Assembly: GCF_003990645.1 (NCBI RefSeq)
Contig: NZ_RYZK01000003.1
Coordinates: 62,001-126,000 of the forward strand
Direction of reading: 5' to 3'
DNA: 64,000 bases
Source: Shimia sediminis
Lineage (GTDB): Bacteria > Pseudomonadota > Alphaproteobacteria > Rhodobacterales > Rhodobacteraceae
A program made the position numbers and the translations under genes. Under the pieces are notes generated by a model. It was not told where the DNA came from. It saw only the letters and a program-made list of their open reading frames with translations, and searched no databases. This document shows positions 10,201 to 19,734 of the stretch, piece after piece; within the stretch, counting starts at the first letter, position 1, and the number at the start of each line of letters is the position of its first letter.

Positions 10201-11746
10201 GCCTCCGCCACACCACGACATCTACTCGATCGAAGACCTCGCGCAGCTGATCTATGACCTCAAGCAGATCAACCCACGCTGCAAGGTGACGGTCAAGCTG
10301 GTGGCGTCTTCGGGCGTTGGCACGATTGCCGCCGGTGTGGCCAAGGCCAAGGCGGATATCATCCTGATCTCGGGCCACAACGGTGGCACCGGGGCCTCGC
10401 CAGCGACTTCGATCAAATACGCAGGTCTGCCGTGGGAGATGGGCCTGACCGAGGCGCATCAGGTTCTGGCAATGAACAACCTGCGCGAACGTGTGACCCT
10501 GCGGACCGATGGTGGTCTGCGCACCGGTCGTGACATCGTCATGGCCGCGATGCTGGGCGCCGAGGAATACGGTATCGGCACCGCCGCGCTGATCGCGATG
10601 GGCTGTATCATGGTGCGTCAGTGCCAGTCGAACACCTGTCCGGTCGGCGTTTGCACGCAGGACCCCGAGTTGCGCGCCAAATACACCGGGTCTGCGGACA
10701 AGGTTGTGAACCTCATCACCTTCTATGCGCAGGAAGTGCGGGAAATCCTAGCTTCGATTGGTGCGCGATCCTTGGGTGACGTGATCGGTCGTGCGGACCT
10801 GTTGGCGCAGGTTTCGCGGGGGTCGGCGCATCTGGATGACCTCGACCTGAACCCGCTGTTGATCACGGTCGATGGCGCATCCGAGATCGTTTACAACCGC
10901 GACAAGGACCGCAATGTGGTGCCGGATACGCTGGACGCCGAGATCGTGCGTGATGCCGCGCGATTCCTGGAAGATGGTGAAAAAATGCAGCTCAGCTATG
11001 CGGTGCAGAACACGCACCGCACCGTGGGCACGCGCACATCCAGCCATATCGTACGCAACTTTGGCATGCGCAACGCGCTGCAGGACGATCACCTGACAGT
11101 GAAATTGACCGGATCTGCCGGGCAGTCGCTGGGGGCGTTTGCCGCTCCTGGCCTGAAGATCGAAGTGTCGGGCGACGCCAACGACTATGTGGGCAAGGGT
11201 CTGTCGGGCGGCACGGTTGTCGTGCGTCCGCCAATGCACAGCCCGCTGAACGCCAGCGAGAACACCATTATCGGCAACACTGTGCTTTATGGTGCGACTG
11301 ACGGGTATCTCTTTGCTGCAGGACGCGCAGGCGAGCGTTTTGGTGTGCGGAACTCTGGTGCAAAGGTGGTGATCGAGGGGTGCGGTGCCTGTGGTTGTGA
11401 ATACATGACCGGTGGTATTGCGGTGATCCTCGGGTCGATTGGCGCCAACTTTGGCGCAGGCATGACCGGGGGTATGGCCTATCTTTATGACCCCGAAGGC
11501 AAGGCCGAAAACGTCATGAACATGGAGACGCTGGTCACCTGTCCGGTGACCGTGGCCCATTGGGAAGATCAGCTGAAAGGTCTGATCGAGAGGCATTTGG
11601 AAGAAACCGGCAGCCGTAAGGCGGCAGATATCCTGCAACACTGGGATATGGAAAAGTCCAACTTCCTGCAGGTGTGCCCGAAAGAGATGCTGGTGCATTT
11701 GCCAGCGCCGCTGACCGAAGAAGAGGCGGCTGTACCGGCTGAGTAA
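7208..11746 (+). CDS. gltB: glutamate synthase (NADPH) large subunit
   Basis: A 1512-residue alpha subunit that makes two glutamates from glutamine and 2-oxoglutarate. Cys34 in HSSCGVG is the expected N-terminal nucleophile of the glutaminase domain, exposed after removal of a short propeptide. The central FMN domain includes SGEGGEDP and GHNGGTGASP, and the 3Fe-4S loop is QCQSNTCPVGVC near residue 1140. The C-terminal GXGXG beta-helix domain contains CGACGCEYMTGG. Length is typical. An ATG at 7208 follows ACAGGAG. A strong terminator follows the stop codon. Confidence 0.97.
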   Translation: MTKYDENWVREEQAKREWMAENGLYREDEEHSSCGVGLVVSLDGKPSRKVVEAGITALKAIWHRGAVDADGKTGDGAGIHVQIPVQFFYDQIRRTGHEPRLDELMAVGQVFLPRTDHGAQEACRTIVETEVLRMGYSIYGWRHVPVDVTCLGEKANATRPEIEQILISNAKGVDEETFERELYVIRRRIEKAAVASNIRDLYIASFSCRSIIYKGMMLAEQVAVFYPDLQDERFESAFALYHQRYSTNTFPQWWLAQPFRMLAHNGEINTLKGNLNWMKSHEIRMASAFFGELAEDIKPIVQGGSSDSAALDSVFEVMVRAGRSAPMAKTMLVPESWSKQAVELPQSWRDMYSYCNSVMEPWDGPAALAMTDGRWVCAGLDRNGLRPMRYVVTGDGLLISGSEAGMVPTDEASVVEKGALGPGQMIAVDMAEGKLYHDTEIKDKLANARPYGEWVGKIRDLAETLGSVSEKALFSGEALRKRQIAAGFTMEELEQILAPMAEDGKEAIASMGDDTPSAVLSKKYRPLSHFFRQNFSQVTNPPIDSLREYRVMSLKTRFGNLKNVLDEDGSQTEIVMLESPFVGNAQFEKLLETFDDSVARIDCSFGADEGAGALQAGLTRIRAEAEDAVRSGAGHIILSDEGQSETRVGMPMILATSAVHSHLVRKGLRTFCSLSVRAAECIDPHYFAVLIGAGATVVNAYLAEDSLADRIERGLLDTDLTTAIARYREAIDQGLLKIMAKMGISVISSYRGGLNFEAVGLSRAMCAEYFPGMTSRISGIGVSGIQTKAVEVHAKGWLSGQDVLPIGGFYKARKSGETHAWGAQTMHMMQAACDRASYELWKQYSAKMRSNPPIHLRDLLDIKPMGKAIPIEEVESITAIRKRFVTPGMSLGALSPEAHKTLNVAMNRIGAKSDSGEGGEDPAHFVPEPNGDNPSAKIKQVASGRFGVTAEYLNQCEELEIKVAQGAKPGEGGQLPGMKVTDLIARLRHSTKGVTLISPPPHHDIYSIEDLAQLIYDLKQINPRCKVTVKLVASSGVGTIAAGVAKAKADIILISGHNGGTGASPATSIKYAGLPWEMGLTEAHQVLAMNNLRERVTLRTDGGLRTGRDIVMAAMLGAEEYGIGTAALIAMGCIMVRQCQSNTCPVGVCTQDPELRAKYTGSADKVVNLITFYAQEVREILASIGARSLGDVIGRADLLAQVSRGSAHLDDLDLNPLLITVDGASEIVYNRDKDRNVVPDTLDAEIVRDAARFLEDGEKMQLSYAVQNTHRTVGTRTSSHIVRNFGMRNALQDDHLTVKLTGSAGQSLGAFAAPGLKIEVSGDANDYVGKGLSGGTVVVRPPMHSPLNASENTIIGNTVLYGATDGYLFAAGRAGERFGVRNSGAKVVIEGCGACGCEYMTGGIAVILGSIGANFGAGMTGGMAYLYDPEGKAENVMNMETLVTCPVTVAHWEDQLKGLIERHLEETGSRKAADILQHWDMEKSNFLQVCPKEMLVHLPAPLTEEEAAVPAE

Positions 11747-11764
11747 CAGCGCCGGAAGCTCATC

Positions 11765-11799
11765 AAAAGCCCCGCAGGTTACCCCTGCGGGGCTTTTTT
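11765..11799 (+). terminator. rho-independent terminator after gltB
   Basis: The stem AAGCCCCGCAGG / CCTGCGGGGCTT closes a short loop and is followed by a run of T, 19 bases past the gltB stop codon. Confidence 0.92.
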
Positions 11800-11887
11800 C
11801 AATATTGCCACGGTTGATTGAATCGGCTGCCTCAATTAGGCCGTTCCCGAGGTAAAGCATTTCGAGAGGGACTTGGGGCACAAGTTT

Positions 11888-12652
11888 ATGTCGAAACGCC
11901 GTAGGAAGAGTAACGTGGCCGGTAAAGCGACAAAGAAAAAAGCCAAGGCAAAGAAAAAGGCTGCGCCGGGCCTGCTGAGGCGGCAATGGCATAGGATGCG
12001 CAAAACTGTTCGCCGTGTTGCCGTGTGGGCTGTGTCTCTGACTATTTTTGCGGTCTTGATCTTTACGGTCATCAACCCTCCGACGACATGGACGATGCTG
12101 ACGGAAAAACGCCGTCTTGGGCAGATTGACCGCGAGTGGGTGGCGATTGAAGAGGTCGCGCCGGTCCTGTTGCGGTCAGTTGTGGCGGCAGAGGATGCGA
12201 ATTTCTGTCAGCATTGGGGGTTTGATCTGAAAGCCATCCGAGAGGCGCTGGATGGCGGCGCCAGCCGCGGCGCTTCGACGATCAGCCAGCAGACGGTGAA
12301 GAATGTCTATCTCTGGCAGGGGCGCAGCTGGTTCCGAAAATCGCTGGAAGCGTTGCTGACCCCGGTGGTGGAGATCGCATGGTCCAAGCGGCGCATTCTC
12401 GAGGTTTATGTGAACGTGGCCGAGTTTGATGAGGGTGTCTTTGGTATCGAAGCCGCCAGTCGTCACTATTTCGGGGTGGGCCCCGAAGCGCTGAGCGCCG
12501 TGCAGGCGGCGCGGCTCGCCGCGATCCTTCCGGCACCAAAGTCGCGGTCGGCGTCCAACCCATCGGCGGCCATTCGCCAAAAAGCGGTCCGGATCATCGA
12601 CGGGGCGGAAACCATCCGCCTGGATGGGCGCGCGACGTGTTTCGAGGATTGA
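11888..12652 (+). CDS. mtgA: monofunctional biosynthetic peptidoglycan transglycosylase
   Basis: A 254-residue GT51 enzyme that polymerises lipid II into glycan strands. A lysine-rich cytoplasmic tail (KKKAKAKKKA) is followed by one membrane anchor (VAVWAVSLTIFAVLIFTVI) and the GT51 domain. The domain carries AAEDANFCQHWGFD with the catalytic Glu, GASTISQQTVKN, and KRRILEVYVNVAEF. No transpeptidase domain is present, which distinguishes it from class A PBPs. ATG 11888 is chosen because GGGG at 11875-11878 precedes it at suitable distance; a TTG at 11873 in frame is an alternative. Confidence 0.93.
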   Translation: MSKRRRKSNVAGKATKKKAKAKKKAAPGLLRRQWHRMRKTVRRVAVWAVSLTIFAVLIFTVINPPTTWTMLTEKRRLGQIDREWVAIEEVAPVLLRSVVAAEDANFCQHWGFDLKAIREALDGGASRGASTISQQTVKNVYLWQGRSWFRKSLEALLTPVVEIAWSKRRILEVYVNVAEFDEGVFGIEAASRHYFGVGPEALSAVQAARLAAILPAPKSRSASNPSAAIRQKAVRIIDGAETIRLDGRATCFED

Positions 12653-12710
12653 AAAAGCCGCAATGTCAGTGCATTGAGGGATGGCATTCCAAATAACGCG
12701 TAACGATCCC

Positions 12711-13376
12711 ATGAACAGACTCTTCCATGTGCCGCTCTCTCCGTTTTGCCGCAAGGTACGGCTATCGCTGGCTGAAAAGCGAATCGAGGTAGAGCTGGTC
12801 GAAGAACGTTACTGGGAACAGGACCCGGATTTCCTGCGTCGCAACCCGGCGGCCAAGGTGCCCGTGTTGAAGATGGATGGCAAAATGATGGCCGAAAGCG
12901 CGGCGATCTGTGAGTACATCGAAGAAAAATACCCGCAACCGGCATTGATGCCAAAGGATGCAGATGCACGTTTCGAGGTGCGTCGGCTGGTGTCGTGGTT
13001 CGACGACAAGTTTCATCACGAGGTGACTTCAAAGCTCTTGTATGAGCGGGTCAATAAGAAAGTGATGGGGCAGGGTTATCCCGACAGTGCCAACGTAAAG
13101 GCGGGGGCGCGGGCGATCAAATATCACCTCGACTACATGACGTGGCTTTTGGATCATCGCCGCTGGTTGGCCGGAGATTCGATGACGTTGGCGGATTTCG
13201 CGGCCGCGGCGCATCTGTCGGCGCTGGATTACATTTCGGATGTGGATTGGAACCGGTCCGAGGTGGTCAAGGATTGGTACGCCAAGATCAAGTCCCGACC
13301 GGCGTTTCGTTCAATCCTGGCCGATCAGATTCCGGGCTTTCCTCCACCACAGCACTATGCTGATCTGGACTTCTGA
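12711..13376 (+). CDS. glutathione S-transferase family protein
   Basis: A 221-residue two-domain GST. The N-terminal thioredoxin-like half starts RLFHVPLSPFCRKVRLSLAE, with a Ser-Pro-Phe-Cys active-site region, and has the cis-Pro/Glu-Ser glutathione site in KVPVLKMDG and ESAAICEYIE. The C-terminal helical half contains GDSMTLADFAAAAHL, the N-capping box of GSTs. The substrate cannot be told from sequence. ATG 12711 is preferred because the fold starts there. An intergenic repeat element separates it from queG, with which it may be cotranscribed. Confidence 0.85.
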   Translation: MNRLFHVPLSPFCRKVRLSLAEKRIEVELVEERYWEQDPDFLRRNPAAKVPVLKMDGKMMAESAAICEYIEEKYPQPALMPKDADARFEVRRLVSWFDDKFHHEVTSKLLYERVNKKVMGQGYPDSANVKAGARAIKYHLDYMTWLLDHRRWLAGDSMTLADFAAAAHLSALDYISDVDWNRSEVVKDWYAKIKSRPAFRSILADQIPGFPPPQHYADLDF

Positions 13377-13377
13377 T

Positions 13378-13446
13378 CAGGGGGCCAGCCCCCTCTTGGG
13401 CCTATGGCCCAATTCACCCCCGGGATATTTTTGGCCAAAAGAAGGA
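13378..13446 (+). repeat. GAGTATTT-type intergenic element (degenerate copy) with GC palindromes
   Basis: A GGGGG/CCCCC palindrome is followed by TTGGGCC-tat-GGCCCAA, then TTCACCCC, then GGGATATTTTTGGCCAAAAG and AAGGAG, which supplies the queG ribosome site. It has the same layout as the copies at 45476 and 52916 but with GATATTT in place of GAGTATTT. Confidence 0.65.
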
Positions 13447-13454
13447 GCGGGCCA

Positions 13455-14513
13455 GTGAAGGCCGATCTGAAAGCGCGTCTGGTCGCTGAGGCGGAGGCCA
13501 TGGGCTTTGACCTGTGTCGTGTGTGCCGTCCGGATGCAGTGCCGCAGGTTCCCGAAGGGCTGGCGGGGTTCATTAGCGAGGGGTTTCACGGGCAAATGGG
13601 GTGGCTTGCGGAACGCACCCATTGGCGCAGCAATCCGGCGGCGCTGTGGCCTGAGGCGAGGTCGATCATCATGTTAGGCGAGAGTTACACGCCTGCGCAT
13701 GATCCGACGGCGGTGCATGGGATGGCCGATCGTGGTGCGATTTCGGTCTATGCGCAGAACAAGGATTACCACGACATCGTCAAAAAGCGTCTGAAGCGGT
13801 TGGCGCGGTGGTTGATTACCGAAGCGGGTGATACGACCGAGGTGAAGGTTTTTGTCGATACTGCTCCGGTGCCCGAGAAACCCCTGGGGCAGGCGGCGGG
13901 ATTGGGTTGGCAAGGTAAGCATACGAATTTGGTGAGCCGTGATCTGGGATCGTGGTTCTTTATCGGGTCGGTGTTCACGACGGTGGATCTAGAGACTGAT
14001 CCAGCGGAAATCGACCATTGTGGTTCGTGCCGGGCCTGTTTGGATGCTTGTCCGACGCATGCCTTTCCCGCGCCCAATCAGATTGATGCCCGGCGGTGTA
14101 TTTCTTATCTGACGATTGAACACCACGGGCCGGTGGATGTTGAATTGCGTCCCCTCCTTGGTAACCGGATTTATGGCTGCGACGATTGTCTGGCAGCCTG
14201 CCCCTGGAACAAGTTTGCGATTGAGGCGCGCGAGATGCGTTACCACGCACGGGACGATCTGACGGCGCCAGCATTGGCGGACTTGGTGGGGTTTGATGAC
14301 GCCGGGTTCCGCGCGCATTTCTCAGGCAGTCCGATCAAGCGCATTGGGCGCAATCGGTTCACCCGCAATGTTTTGTACGCCATTGGCAACAGTGGGCAGG
14401 TGGCGCTGCTTGACCCTGTGCGGATGCTGAAAGATGACCCGGACGAAACCGTGTCGGACGCAGCGTCCTGGGCGGAAGAGCGGTTGCAAGAGGTCGCAAA
14501 CAGGCCGGAATAG
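13455..14513 (+). CDS. queG: epoxyqueuosine reductase
   Basis: A 352-residue cobalamin-dependent iron-sulfur enzyme for the last step of queuosine synthesis in tRNA. The two ferredoxin-like cluster motifs are [16 protein letters not shown] near residue 190 and [13 protein letters not shown] near residue 240. Family stretches include [10 protein letters not shown] and [11 protein letters not shown]. The GTG at 13455 is chosen over the upstream in-frame codons because AAGGAG at 13441-13446 lies about 8 bases before it. Length fits the family. It lies downstream of the GST gene and close to the HyuA-like gene. Confidence 0.93.
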   Translation: MKADLKARLVAEAEAMGFDLCRVCRPDAVPQVPEGLAGFISEGFHGQMGWLAERTHWRSNPAALWPEARSIIMLGESYTPAHDPTAVHGMADRGAISVYAQNKDYHDIVKKRLKRLARWLITEAGDTTEVKVFVDTAPVPEKPLGQAAGLGWQGKHTNLVSRDLGSWFFIGSVFTTVDLETDPAEIDHCGSCRACLDACPTHAFPAPNQIDARRCISYLTIEHHGPVDVELRPLLGNRIYGCDDCLAACPWNKFAIEAREMRYHARDDLTAPALADLVGFDDAGFRAHFSGSPIKRIGRNRFTRNVLYAIGNSGQVALLDPVRMLKDDPDETVSDAASWAEERLQEVANRPE

Positions 14514-14559
14514 GTGCTTGCGTTGTGGCAGGCAGGGGGCGCGAACAGAAAGGAATCTC

Positions 14560-16566
14560 ATGGCGTTGTCATTGGGGGTGGATACGGGCGGCACCTATAC
14601 GGATGCGGTTCTGATTCGGGACGAGAAAGACGTGATTGCGACGGCCAAGGCGCTGACCACGCGGCATGACCTGGCCGAAGGGATCGGTGCCGCCGTGAGC
14701 GCGGTACTGGATGAGGCGGCAATCGATCCGGGCGAGATCACGCTGGCCTCGCTGTCGACGACGCTTGCCACCAATGCCCTGGTTGAGGGGCAGGGCGGGC
14801 GCGTGGCGCTGATCCTGATCGGGTTTCGTGAAAATGATCTGGAACGGCATGGGCTGGCCGAGGCGCTGGCAGGTGATCCCGCTATTTTGCTGACCGGAGG
14901 GCATAACCACGCCGGAGATCAGAAAACTGCACTGGATGAGGCGACGCTGCGTGCCTGGCTGCAGGACCATGGCCGCGAGGTGTCGGGCTATGCGGTGGCC
15001 GCGCAGTTTGCGACACGCAACCCGGCGCATGAGCAACGCGCGGCGGCGATGGTGCAGGAGATCACCGGGCGCCCGGTGAGTTGCTCGCATCATCTGTCTT
15101 CCAAGTTGAACGGGCCCAAGCGGGCGATGACGGCGGTGCTGAATGCGCGGCTGATCGGAATGATCGACCGGCTGATCCGGCGCGCACAGGCGCGGTTGGG
15201 TGAGTTGGGGGTCACGGCGCCGTTAATGGTGGTGCGTGGCGACGGCGCATTGATCTCGGCGGATTTTGCACGAGAGCGGCCAATTGAGACGATCCTGAGT
15301 GGCCCGGCGGCATCCATCGTGGGGGCCCGGTGGATGACCGGGGCCCAGAACGCGCTGGTGAGTGATATTGGCGGCACCACGACAGATGTGGCGGTGCTGC
15401 GCGATGGGCGGCCTTCGATCGACCCCGACGGCGCGCGGGTCGGACCCTATCGCACCATGGTCGAGGCTGTGGCCATGCGAACGACTGGGTTGGGTGGTGA
15501 CAGTGAGGTGCATTTCATCAGCGAAGGGCTGCAAGGGGGCGTGACCCTGGGGCCGCGGCGGTTGTTGCCTGTGTCCCTGATGGCGGTGGAAGCGCCCGAC
15601 GTGGTGCATCACGCGTTGGACGAGCAGCTGCGCGCCGCAGCGCCGGGAGAACATGACGGGCGTTTTGTACGCGCCGTGCAGGGGGTGCCACGCGATGGCG
15701 TAGAAGGCCGCGAGGCCACCGTGCTGGAGCGGATCGGAGACAGGGTGCAACCGCTGGCGCAGGTGTTGCGCAACCGGATCGAGATCAAGGCGCTCCGGCG
15801 GCTGGTGGAGCGCGGCATCGTGCAGATTGCCGGGGTAACACCTTCGGATGCGAGCCATGTTTTGGGCCGGGTTGATGCCTGGGACGCCGGCGCGGCGGAA
15901 AAGGCGCTGACCCTGTTCGGGCGACGGCGCACCGGCGCGGGCAACATGCTGGCCCCTGTGGCAGAGGACATGGCGCAGATCATTGTCGATCAGCTGACGG
16001 AACAGACGGTTTTGGCCTTGTTAGAGACTGCTTTTGCGGAAGAGACGGATGGATTTGGCCTGCCGCCAAGTCAGTTGGCGCGCCATGTTTTGATGCAGCG
16101 TGGGTTGGCAAAACACCAAGGGTTGGTGCGGCTTGACGCCGGGTTGAACCTGCCGGTTGTGGGGTTGGGCGCTTCGGCGGCGAGCTATTATCCGGCGGTG
16201 GGAGAGCGGTTGTCCTGTCGGATGGACCTGCCGACCCATGCCGGTGTGGCCAATGCCATTGGTGCCGTGGTGGGTCGGGTTACGATCCGGCGGTCTGGCG
16301 AGGTTAGCGCCCCAGCCGAGGGGCGGTATCGGGTGCATCTGGAGAGTGGGCCACAGGATTTTGCCGATGCGGACGAAGCGCTCGGGCGGTTGGAACGGCA
16401 TCTTTCCGAGACCGCGCGCGCTGAGGCGACTGAGGCCGGTGCCGAGGGCATTCAGGTGACGGTGTCACGAGACATTCGCACCGCCGCGGCCGAAGGGCGG
16501 GAAATTTTCCTGCAAGGGGTGTTGACCGTGGAAGCCTCGGGGCGTCCCCGCATCGCAGTCGAGTAG
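14560..16566 (+). CDS. hydantoinase/oxoprolinase family protein (HyuA-like)
   Basis: A 668-residue ATP-dependent amidohydrolase-type protein of the HyuA/5-oxoprolinase family. It has the N-terminal phosphate-binding motif LGVDTGGTYTDAVL, the second ASKHA-type motif VSDIGGTTTDVAVL near residue 270, and MRTTGLGGDS. HyuA normally acts with a HyuB partner on hydantoins or oxoproline. No hyuB is next to it, so either a distant partner or a stand-alone activity is implied. AAAGGAA precedes the ATG at 14560. It converges on dxs, with a hairpin between. Confidence 0.85.
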   Translation: MALSLGVDTGGTYTDAVLIRDEKDVIATAKALTTRHDLAEGIGAAVSAVLDEAAIDPGEITLASLSTTLATNALVEGQGGRVALILIGFRENDLERHGLAEALAGDPAILLTGGHNHAGDQKTALDEATLRAWLQDHGREVSGYAVAAQFATRNPAHEQRAAAMVQEITGRPVSCSHHLSSKLNGPKRAMTAVLNARLIGMIDRLIRRAQARLGELGVTAPLMVVRGDGALISADFARERPIETILSGPAASIVGARWMTGAQNALVSDIGGTTTDVAVLRDGRPSIDPDGARVGPYRTMVEAVAMRTTGLGGDSEVHFISEGLQGGVTLGPRRLLPVSLMAVEAPDVVHHALDEQLRAAAPGEHDGRFVRAVQGVPRDGVEGREATVLERIGDRVQPLAQVLRNRIEIKALRRLVERGIVQIAGVTPSDASHVLGRVDAWDAGAAEKALTLFGRRRTGAGNMLAPVAEDMAQIIVDQLTEQTVLALLETAFAEETDGFGLPPSQLARHVLMQRGLAKHQGLVRLDAGLNLPVVGLGASAASYYPAVGERLSCRMDLPTHAGVANAIGAVVGRVTIRRSGEVSAPAEGRYRVHLESGPQDFADADEALGRLERHLSETARAEATEAGAEGIQVTVSRDIRTAAAEGREIFLQGVLTVEASGRPRIAVE

Positions 16567-16612
16567 GGCAGCTGTCAAGTTGAGCGCCTGCGGCGCGCAG
16601 GACGTCTCGTCC

Positions 16613-16629
16613 CCGGGCCAATGGCCCGG
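16613..16629. terminator. hairpin between hyuA-like gene and dxs, possible bidirectional terminator
   Basis: CCGGGCC-aat-GGCCCGG is a perfect 7-bp stem with a 3-base loop between two convergent genes. A T-run is absent, so terminator function is uncertain. Confidence 0.45.
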
Positions 16630-16674
16630 AGCCTCGGGGTGCCTCTGGTGGACGTGTTTGTCACAAGGTGAAGA

Positions 16675-18603
16675 TCAGGCGCGTTTGGTGGTGATCTGGG
16701 CAATGCCCAGAGTGGCCAGAACTTTGGATTCGATCTGTTCGGCATTCATCGCCGCGACGTCGTACATGTCGCTGGGGCTGGCCTGATCGATGAAGATGTC
16801 GGGCAGGACCATGGAGCGGAACTTTAGACCGTCGTCAAAGACAGCATTTTCCGCGAGAAGCTGGGCGACATGGCTGCCAAAGCCGCCAATGGCGCCTTCT
16901 TCGATGGTGATCAGCGCCTCGTGGTTGTGGGCGAGGTCGAGGATCATGTCCTGGTCCAGGGGCTTGGCAAAGCGCGCATCCGCGACGGTGGGCGTAATGC
17001 CCCGGGCCGAGAGGGCCTCGGCGGCTTTGCGGACTTCTTCCAGGCGTGTGCCGAAGGACAGGAGTGCGACGCGTTTGCCGTGTTGAATGATGCGTCCCTT
17101 GCCGATTTCCAGCGGCTCGCCACGTTCGGGCATGTCGACGCCGACACCTTCGCCGCGTGGATAGCGGAACGCGATGGGGCCGTCGTCATGGGCGGCGGCG
17201 GTGGCGACCATGTGCACCAGTTCGGCCTCATCGGCAGCGGCCATGACAACCATGCCGGGCAGGTTGGCGAGATAGGCAATGTCAAAGCTGCCTGCGTGGG
17301 TGGCGCCATCGGCGCCCACCAGACCAGCACGATCGATGGCAAAGCGCACGGGCAGGCGTTGGATCGCCACATCATGCACGACCTGATCATAGCCACGTTG
17401 CAGGAAGGTCGAATACATCGCGCAGAACGGCTTCATGCCGCCTGCGGCCAGTGCCGCAGCAAAGGTGACGCCATGCTGTTCGGCAATCGCCACGTCAAAG
17501 CAACGGCTGGGATAGCGTTCGGCCATGAGGTTGAGGCCGGTGCCATCGGGCATGGCGGCGGTCACGGCACAGATTTTGTCGTCACGCGCGGCCTCGTCCA
17601 CCAGCGCCTGACCAAAGACCGAGGTGTACGAGGGCGCATTTGACGGTGCTTTGTGCTGCTTGCCAGTCAGGACGTCGAATTTCGCGGTGGCATGGCCACG
17701 GTCGCGGGCGTTCTCGGCAGGTGCGTAGCCTTTGCCCTTTTTGGTGATGATGTGCAGCATCACGGGGCCGGTGGCGCGCTGGTGGATGGTGCGCAGGACC
17801 GGCAGGAGCTGCTCCATATCGTGGCCGTCGATGGGGCCGACATAGGAAAAGCCGAGCTCTTCGAACAGCGTTCCGCCAACGGCCATGCCTTTGAGCATTT
17901 CCTTGGCGCGCTTGGCGCCTTCGCGGAAGGGTTCGGGCAGGAGCGAAACAGCGCCCTTGGCGGCGGCCTTCAGTTCCTGAAAGGGCTCACCGGCATAAAG
18001 CCGGGAAAGATAGGAGGACATCGCGCCAACAGGCGGGGCGATGGACATGTCGTTGTCGTTCAACACCACGAACATACGCCTGTTCAGGTGGCCAGCATTG
18101 TTCATCGCCTCATAGGCCATGCCAGCACTGATCGACCCGTCACCAATCACGGCGATGGCGTCCCCAAGGCCGCCGTCGCATTGACCGCCAAGGTCGCGCG
18201 CTACGGCAAAACCGAGGGCGGCGGAGATCGAGGTTGAAGAGTGCGCCGCGCCAAAGGGGTCATAGACGCTTTCACTGCGCTTGGTGAACCCACTCAGGCC
18301 ATCCTTTTGGCGCAGGGTGCGAATGCGGTCACGGCGGCCCGTGAGGATCTTATGTGGATAGCACTGGTGACCGACGTCCCAGATGATCTTGTCCCGGGGT
18401 GTGTCGAAAATGGCGTGCAGGGCGACGGTCAGCTCGACAACCCCAAGACCCGCGCCCAAATGCCCGCCGGTTTCCGAAACGGCAGACACGGTCTCGGCGC
18501 GCAATTCATGCGCCAGCTGTGTCAGCTCGGCGTCGCTGAGCTGTTTGAGGTCCGCAGGACGATCAATCTTGTCCAGCAGCGGGGTCTCGGGTCTGGCCGA
18601 CAT
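16675..18603 (-). CDS. dxs: 1-deoxy-D-xylulose-5-phosphate synthase
   Basis: A 642-residue thiamine-diphosphate enzyme joining pyruvate and glyceraldehyde 3-phosphate, the first step of the MEP isoprenoid pathway. It shows the TPP motif [15 protein letters not shown] near residue 155, the N-terminal [14 protein letters not shown] with its His, and the pyrimidine-domain segment [16 protein letters not shown] near residue 370. Length is as expected. It is the last gene of the leftward operon, only 18 bases after ispA, linking MEP entry and prenyl chain synthesis. Confidence 0.97.
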   Translation of the reverse strand: MSARPETPLLDKIDRPADLKQLSDAELTQLAHELRAETVSAVSETGGHLGAGLGVVELTVALHAIFDTPRDKIIWDVGHQCYPHKILTGRRDRIRTLRQKDGLSGFTKRSESVYDPFGAAHSSTSISAALGFAVARDLGGQCDGGLGDAIAVIGDGSISAGMAYEAMNNAGHLNRRMFVVLNDNDMSIAPPVGAMSSYLSRLYAGEPFQELKAAAKGAVSLLPEPFREGAKRAKEMLKGMAVGGTLFEELGFSYVGPIDGHDMEQLLPVLRTIHQRATGPVMLHIITKKGKGYAPAENARDRGHATAKFDVLTGKQHKAPSNAPSYTSVFGQALVDEAARDDKICAVTAAMPDGTGLNLMAERYPSRCFDVAIAEQHGVTFAAALAAGGMKPFCAMYSTFLQRGYDQVVHDVAIQRLPVRFAIDRAGLVGADGATHAGSFDIAYLANLPGMVVMAAADEAELVHMVATAAAHDDGPIAFRYPRGEGVGVDMPERGEPLEIGKGRIIQHGKRVALLSFGTRLEEVRKAAEALSARGITPTVADARFAKPLDQDMILDLAHNHEALITIEEGAIGGFGSHVAQLLAENAVFDDGLKFRSMVLPDIFIDQASPSDMYDVAAMNAEQIESKVLATLGIAQITTKRA

Positions 18604-18621
18604 CTGTCGCCCTTTCTGTAC

Positions 18622-19491
18622 TTAACTCTCGCGCGCAATAACGAAACGGGCCGCTTCCCGCAAGGTATCTGCCCGGCTACCATACATGTCCAGCGCGGCA
18701 CAGGCATCCTCGACGAGGTCGCGGGCGCGGGATTTTGCCCCCTGCAGTCCAAGAAGCGATACAAAGGTTGCCTTGCCTGCCTCGGCGTCCTTACCGACGG
18801 CCTTGCCAACCTTGGCGGCATCGCCCTCAACATCCAAAATGTCGTCCGCAATCTGAAAGGCAAGGCCGAGGTCTTCGGCGTAGCGTTGCAGGGGGGCGGT
18901 GTCAGAGTCGGCCATGACGGCGCCCGCCGTGGCGGACCAGGCAATCAGCGCGCCGGTCTTGCCAGCCTGCAGCCGGGTGATTTCGTCGAGTGTCAGAGGC
19001 GTGGCAGCGGTTTCAGCCGCGATATCCAACGCTTGTCCCAGAACCATTCCTTGCGCGCCTGCGGCCCGCGCGAGCCGCACGGTCAGTTCCGCGCGGGTGG
19101 CGGGGTTTGGATGGCACTCCGGTCGGCTGACACACTCAAAGGCAAAGGTCTGCAGCGCGTCACCGGCCAGAACAGCGGTGGTTTCGTCCCATTTGACATG
19201 CACGGTGGGTTGCCCCCGACGCAGGTCGTCGTCGTCCATGCAGGGCAGGTCATCGTGTACCAGCGAATAGGCGTGCATGGCCTCGATGGCCGTGGCCGGC
19301 CAGATCGACAATGCCGGATCAACGCCGTGCAGGCGGGCGCTTTCCATCACCAGAAAGGCACGCAGGCGTTTGCCCCCGGCACTGGCATATCCCATGGCCT
19401 GGGCCACGGGCAGGTCGCCCATCGGGGCAAGCGTCGCGTCCAGATGCGCCTGAACGGCGCTGGCGACCTCATTCAGACGGGACTGAAACAT
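18622..19491 (-). CDS. ispA: polyprenyl synthetase (farnesyl or geranylgeranyl diphosphate synthase)
   Basis: A 289-residue trans-prenyltransferase. The first aspartate-rich motif is DDLPCMDDDDLRRG near residue 85 and the second is DDILDVEGD near residue 225. Context (xseB before, dxs after) and length point to IspA-type farnesyl diphosphate synthase, but chain length cannot be settled by eye. Its ATG immediately follows the xseB stop, implying translational coupling. Confidence 0.92.
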   Translation of the reverse strand: MFQSRLNEVASAVQAHLDATLAPMGDLPVAQAMGYASAGGKRLRAFLVMESARLHGVDPALSIWPATAIEAMHAYSLVHDDLPCMDDDDLRRGQPTVHVKWDETTAVLAGDALQTFAFECVSRPECHPNPATRAELTVRLARAAGAQGMVLGQALDIAAETAATPLTLDEITRLQAGKTGALIAWSATAGAVMADSDTAPLQRYAEDLGLAFQIADDILDVEGDAAKVGKAVGKDAEAGKATFVSLLGLQGAKSRARDLVEDACAALDMYGSRADTLREAARFVIARES

Positions 19492-19734
19492 TCAGAGGCC
19501 TTCGACAGGTTTCAACCCAGCAGGATTGCCGTCGCCATCCAGAGTGATGGCGGCAACCTTTTCTTCGGCAGCTTTCAGCTTATCCTCGCAGTGCTTTTTC
19601 AACAGGGCACCACGTTCATACAGCGCGATGGAGTCGTCCAGTGCGACATCGCCGCGTTCCAACTGGCCAACCACTTTTTCAAGCTCGGCCATGGCCTGTT
19701 CAAAACTCAGCTCGCTCACGGGCGTCTCACTCAT
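19492..19734 (-). CDS. xseB: exodeoxyribonuclease VII small subunit
   Basis: An 80-residue protein with the XseB pattern: LSFEQAMAELEKVVGQLERG, then VALDDSIALYERGALLKKHCE. It is a helical hairpin that assembles with XseA to degrade single-stranded DNA; xseA is not in this window. The start codon overlaps the preceding gene's stop by four bases (ATGA), and ispA begins directly after it. Linkage of xseB with ispA and dxs is common in bacteria. Confidence 0.93.
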   Translation of the reverse strand: MSETPVSELSFEQAMAELEKVVGQLERGDVALDDSIALYERGALLKKHCEDKLKAAEEKVAAITLDGDGNPAGLKPVEGL

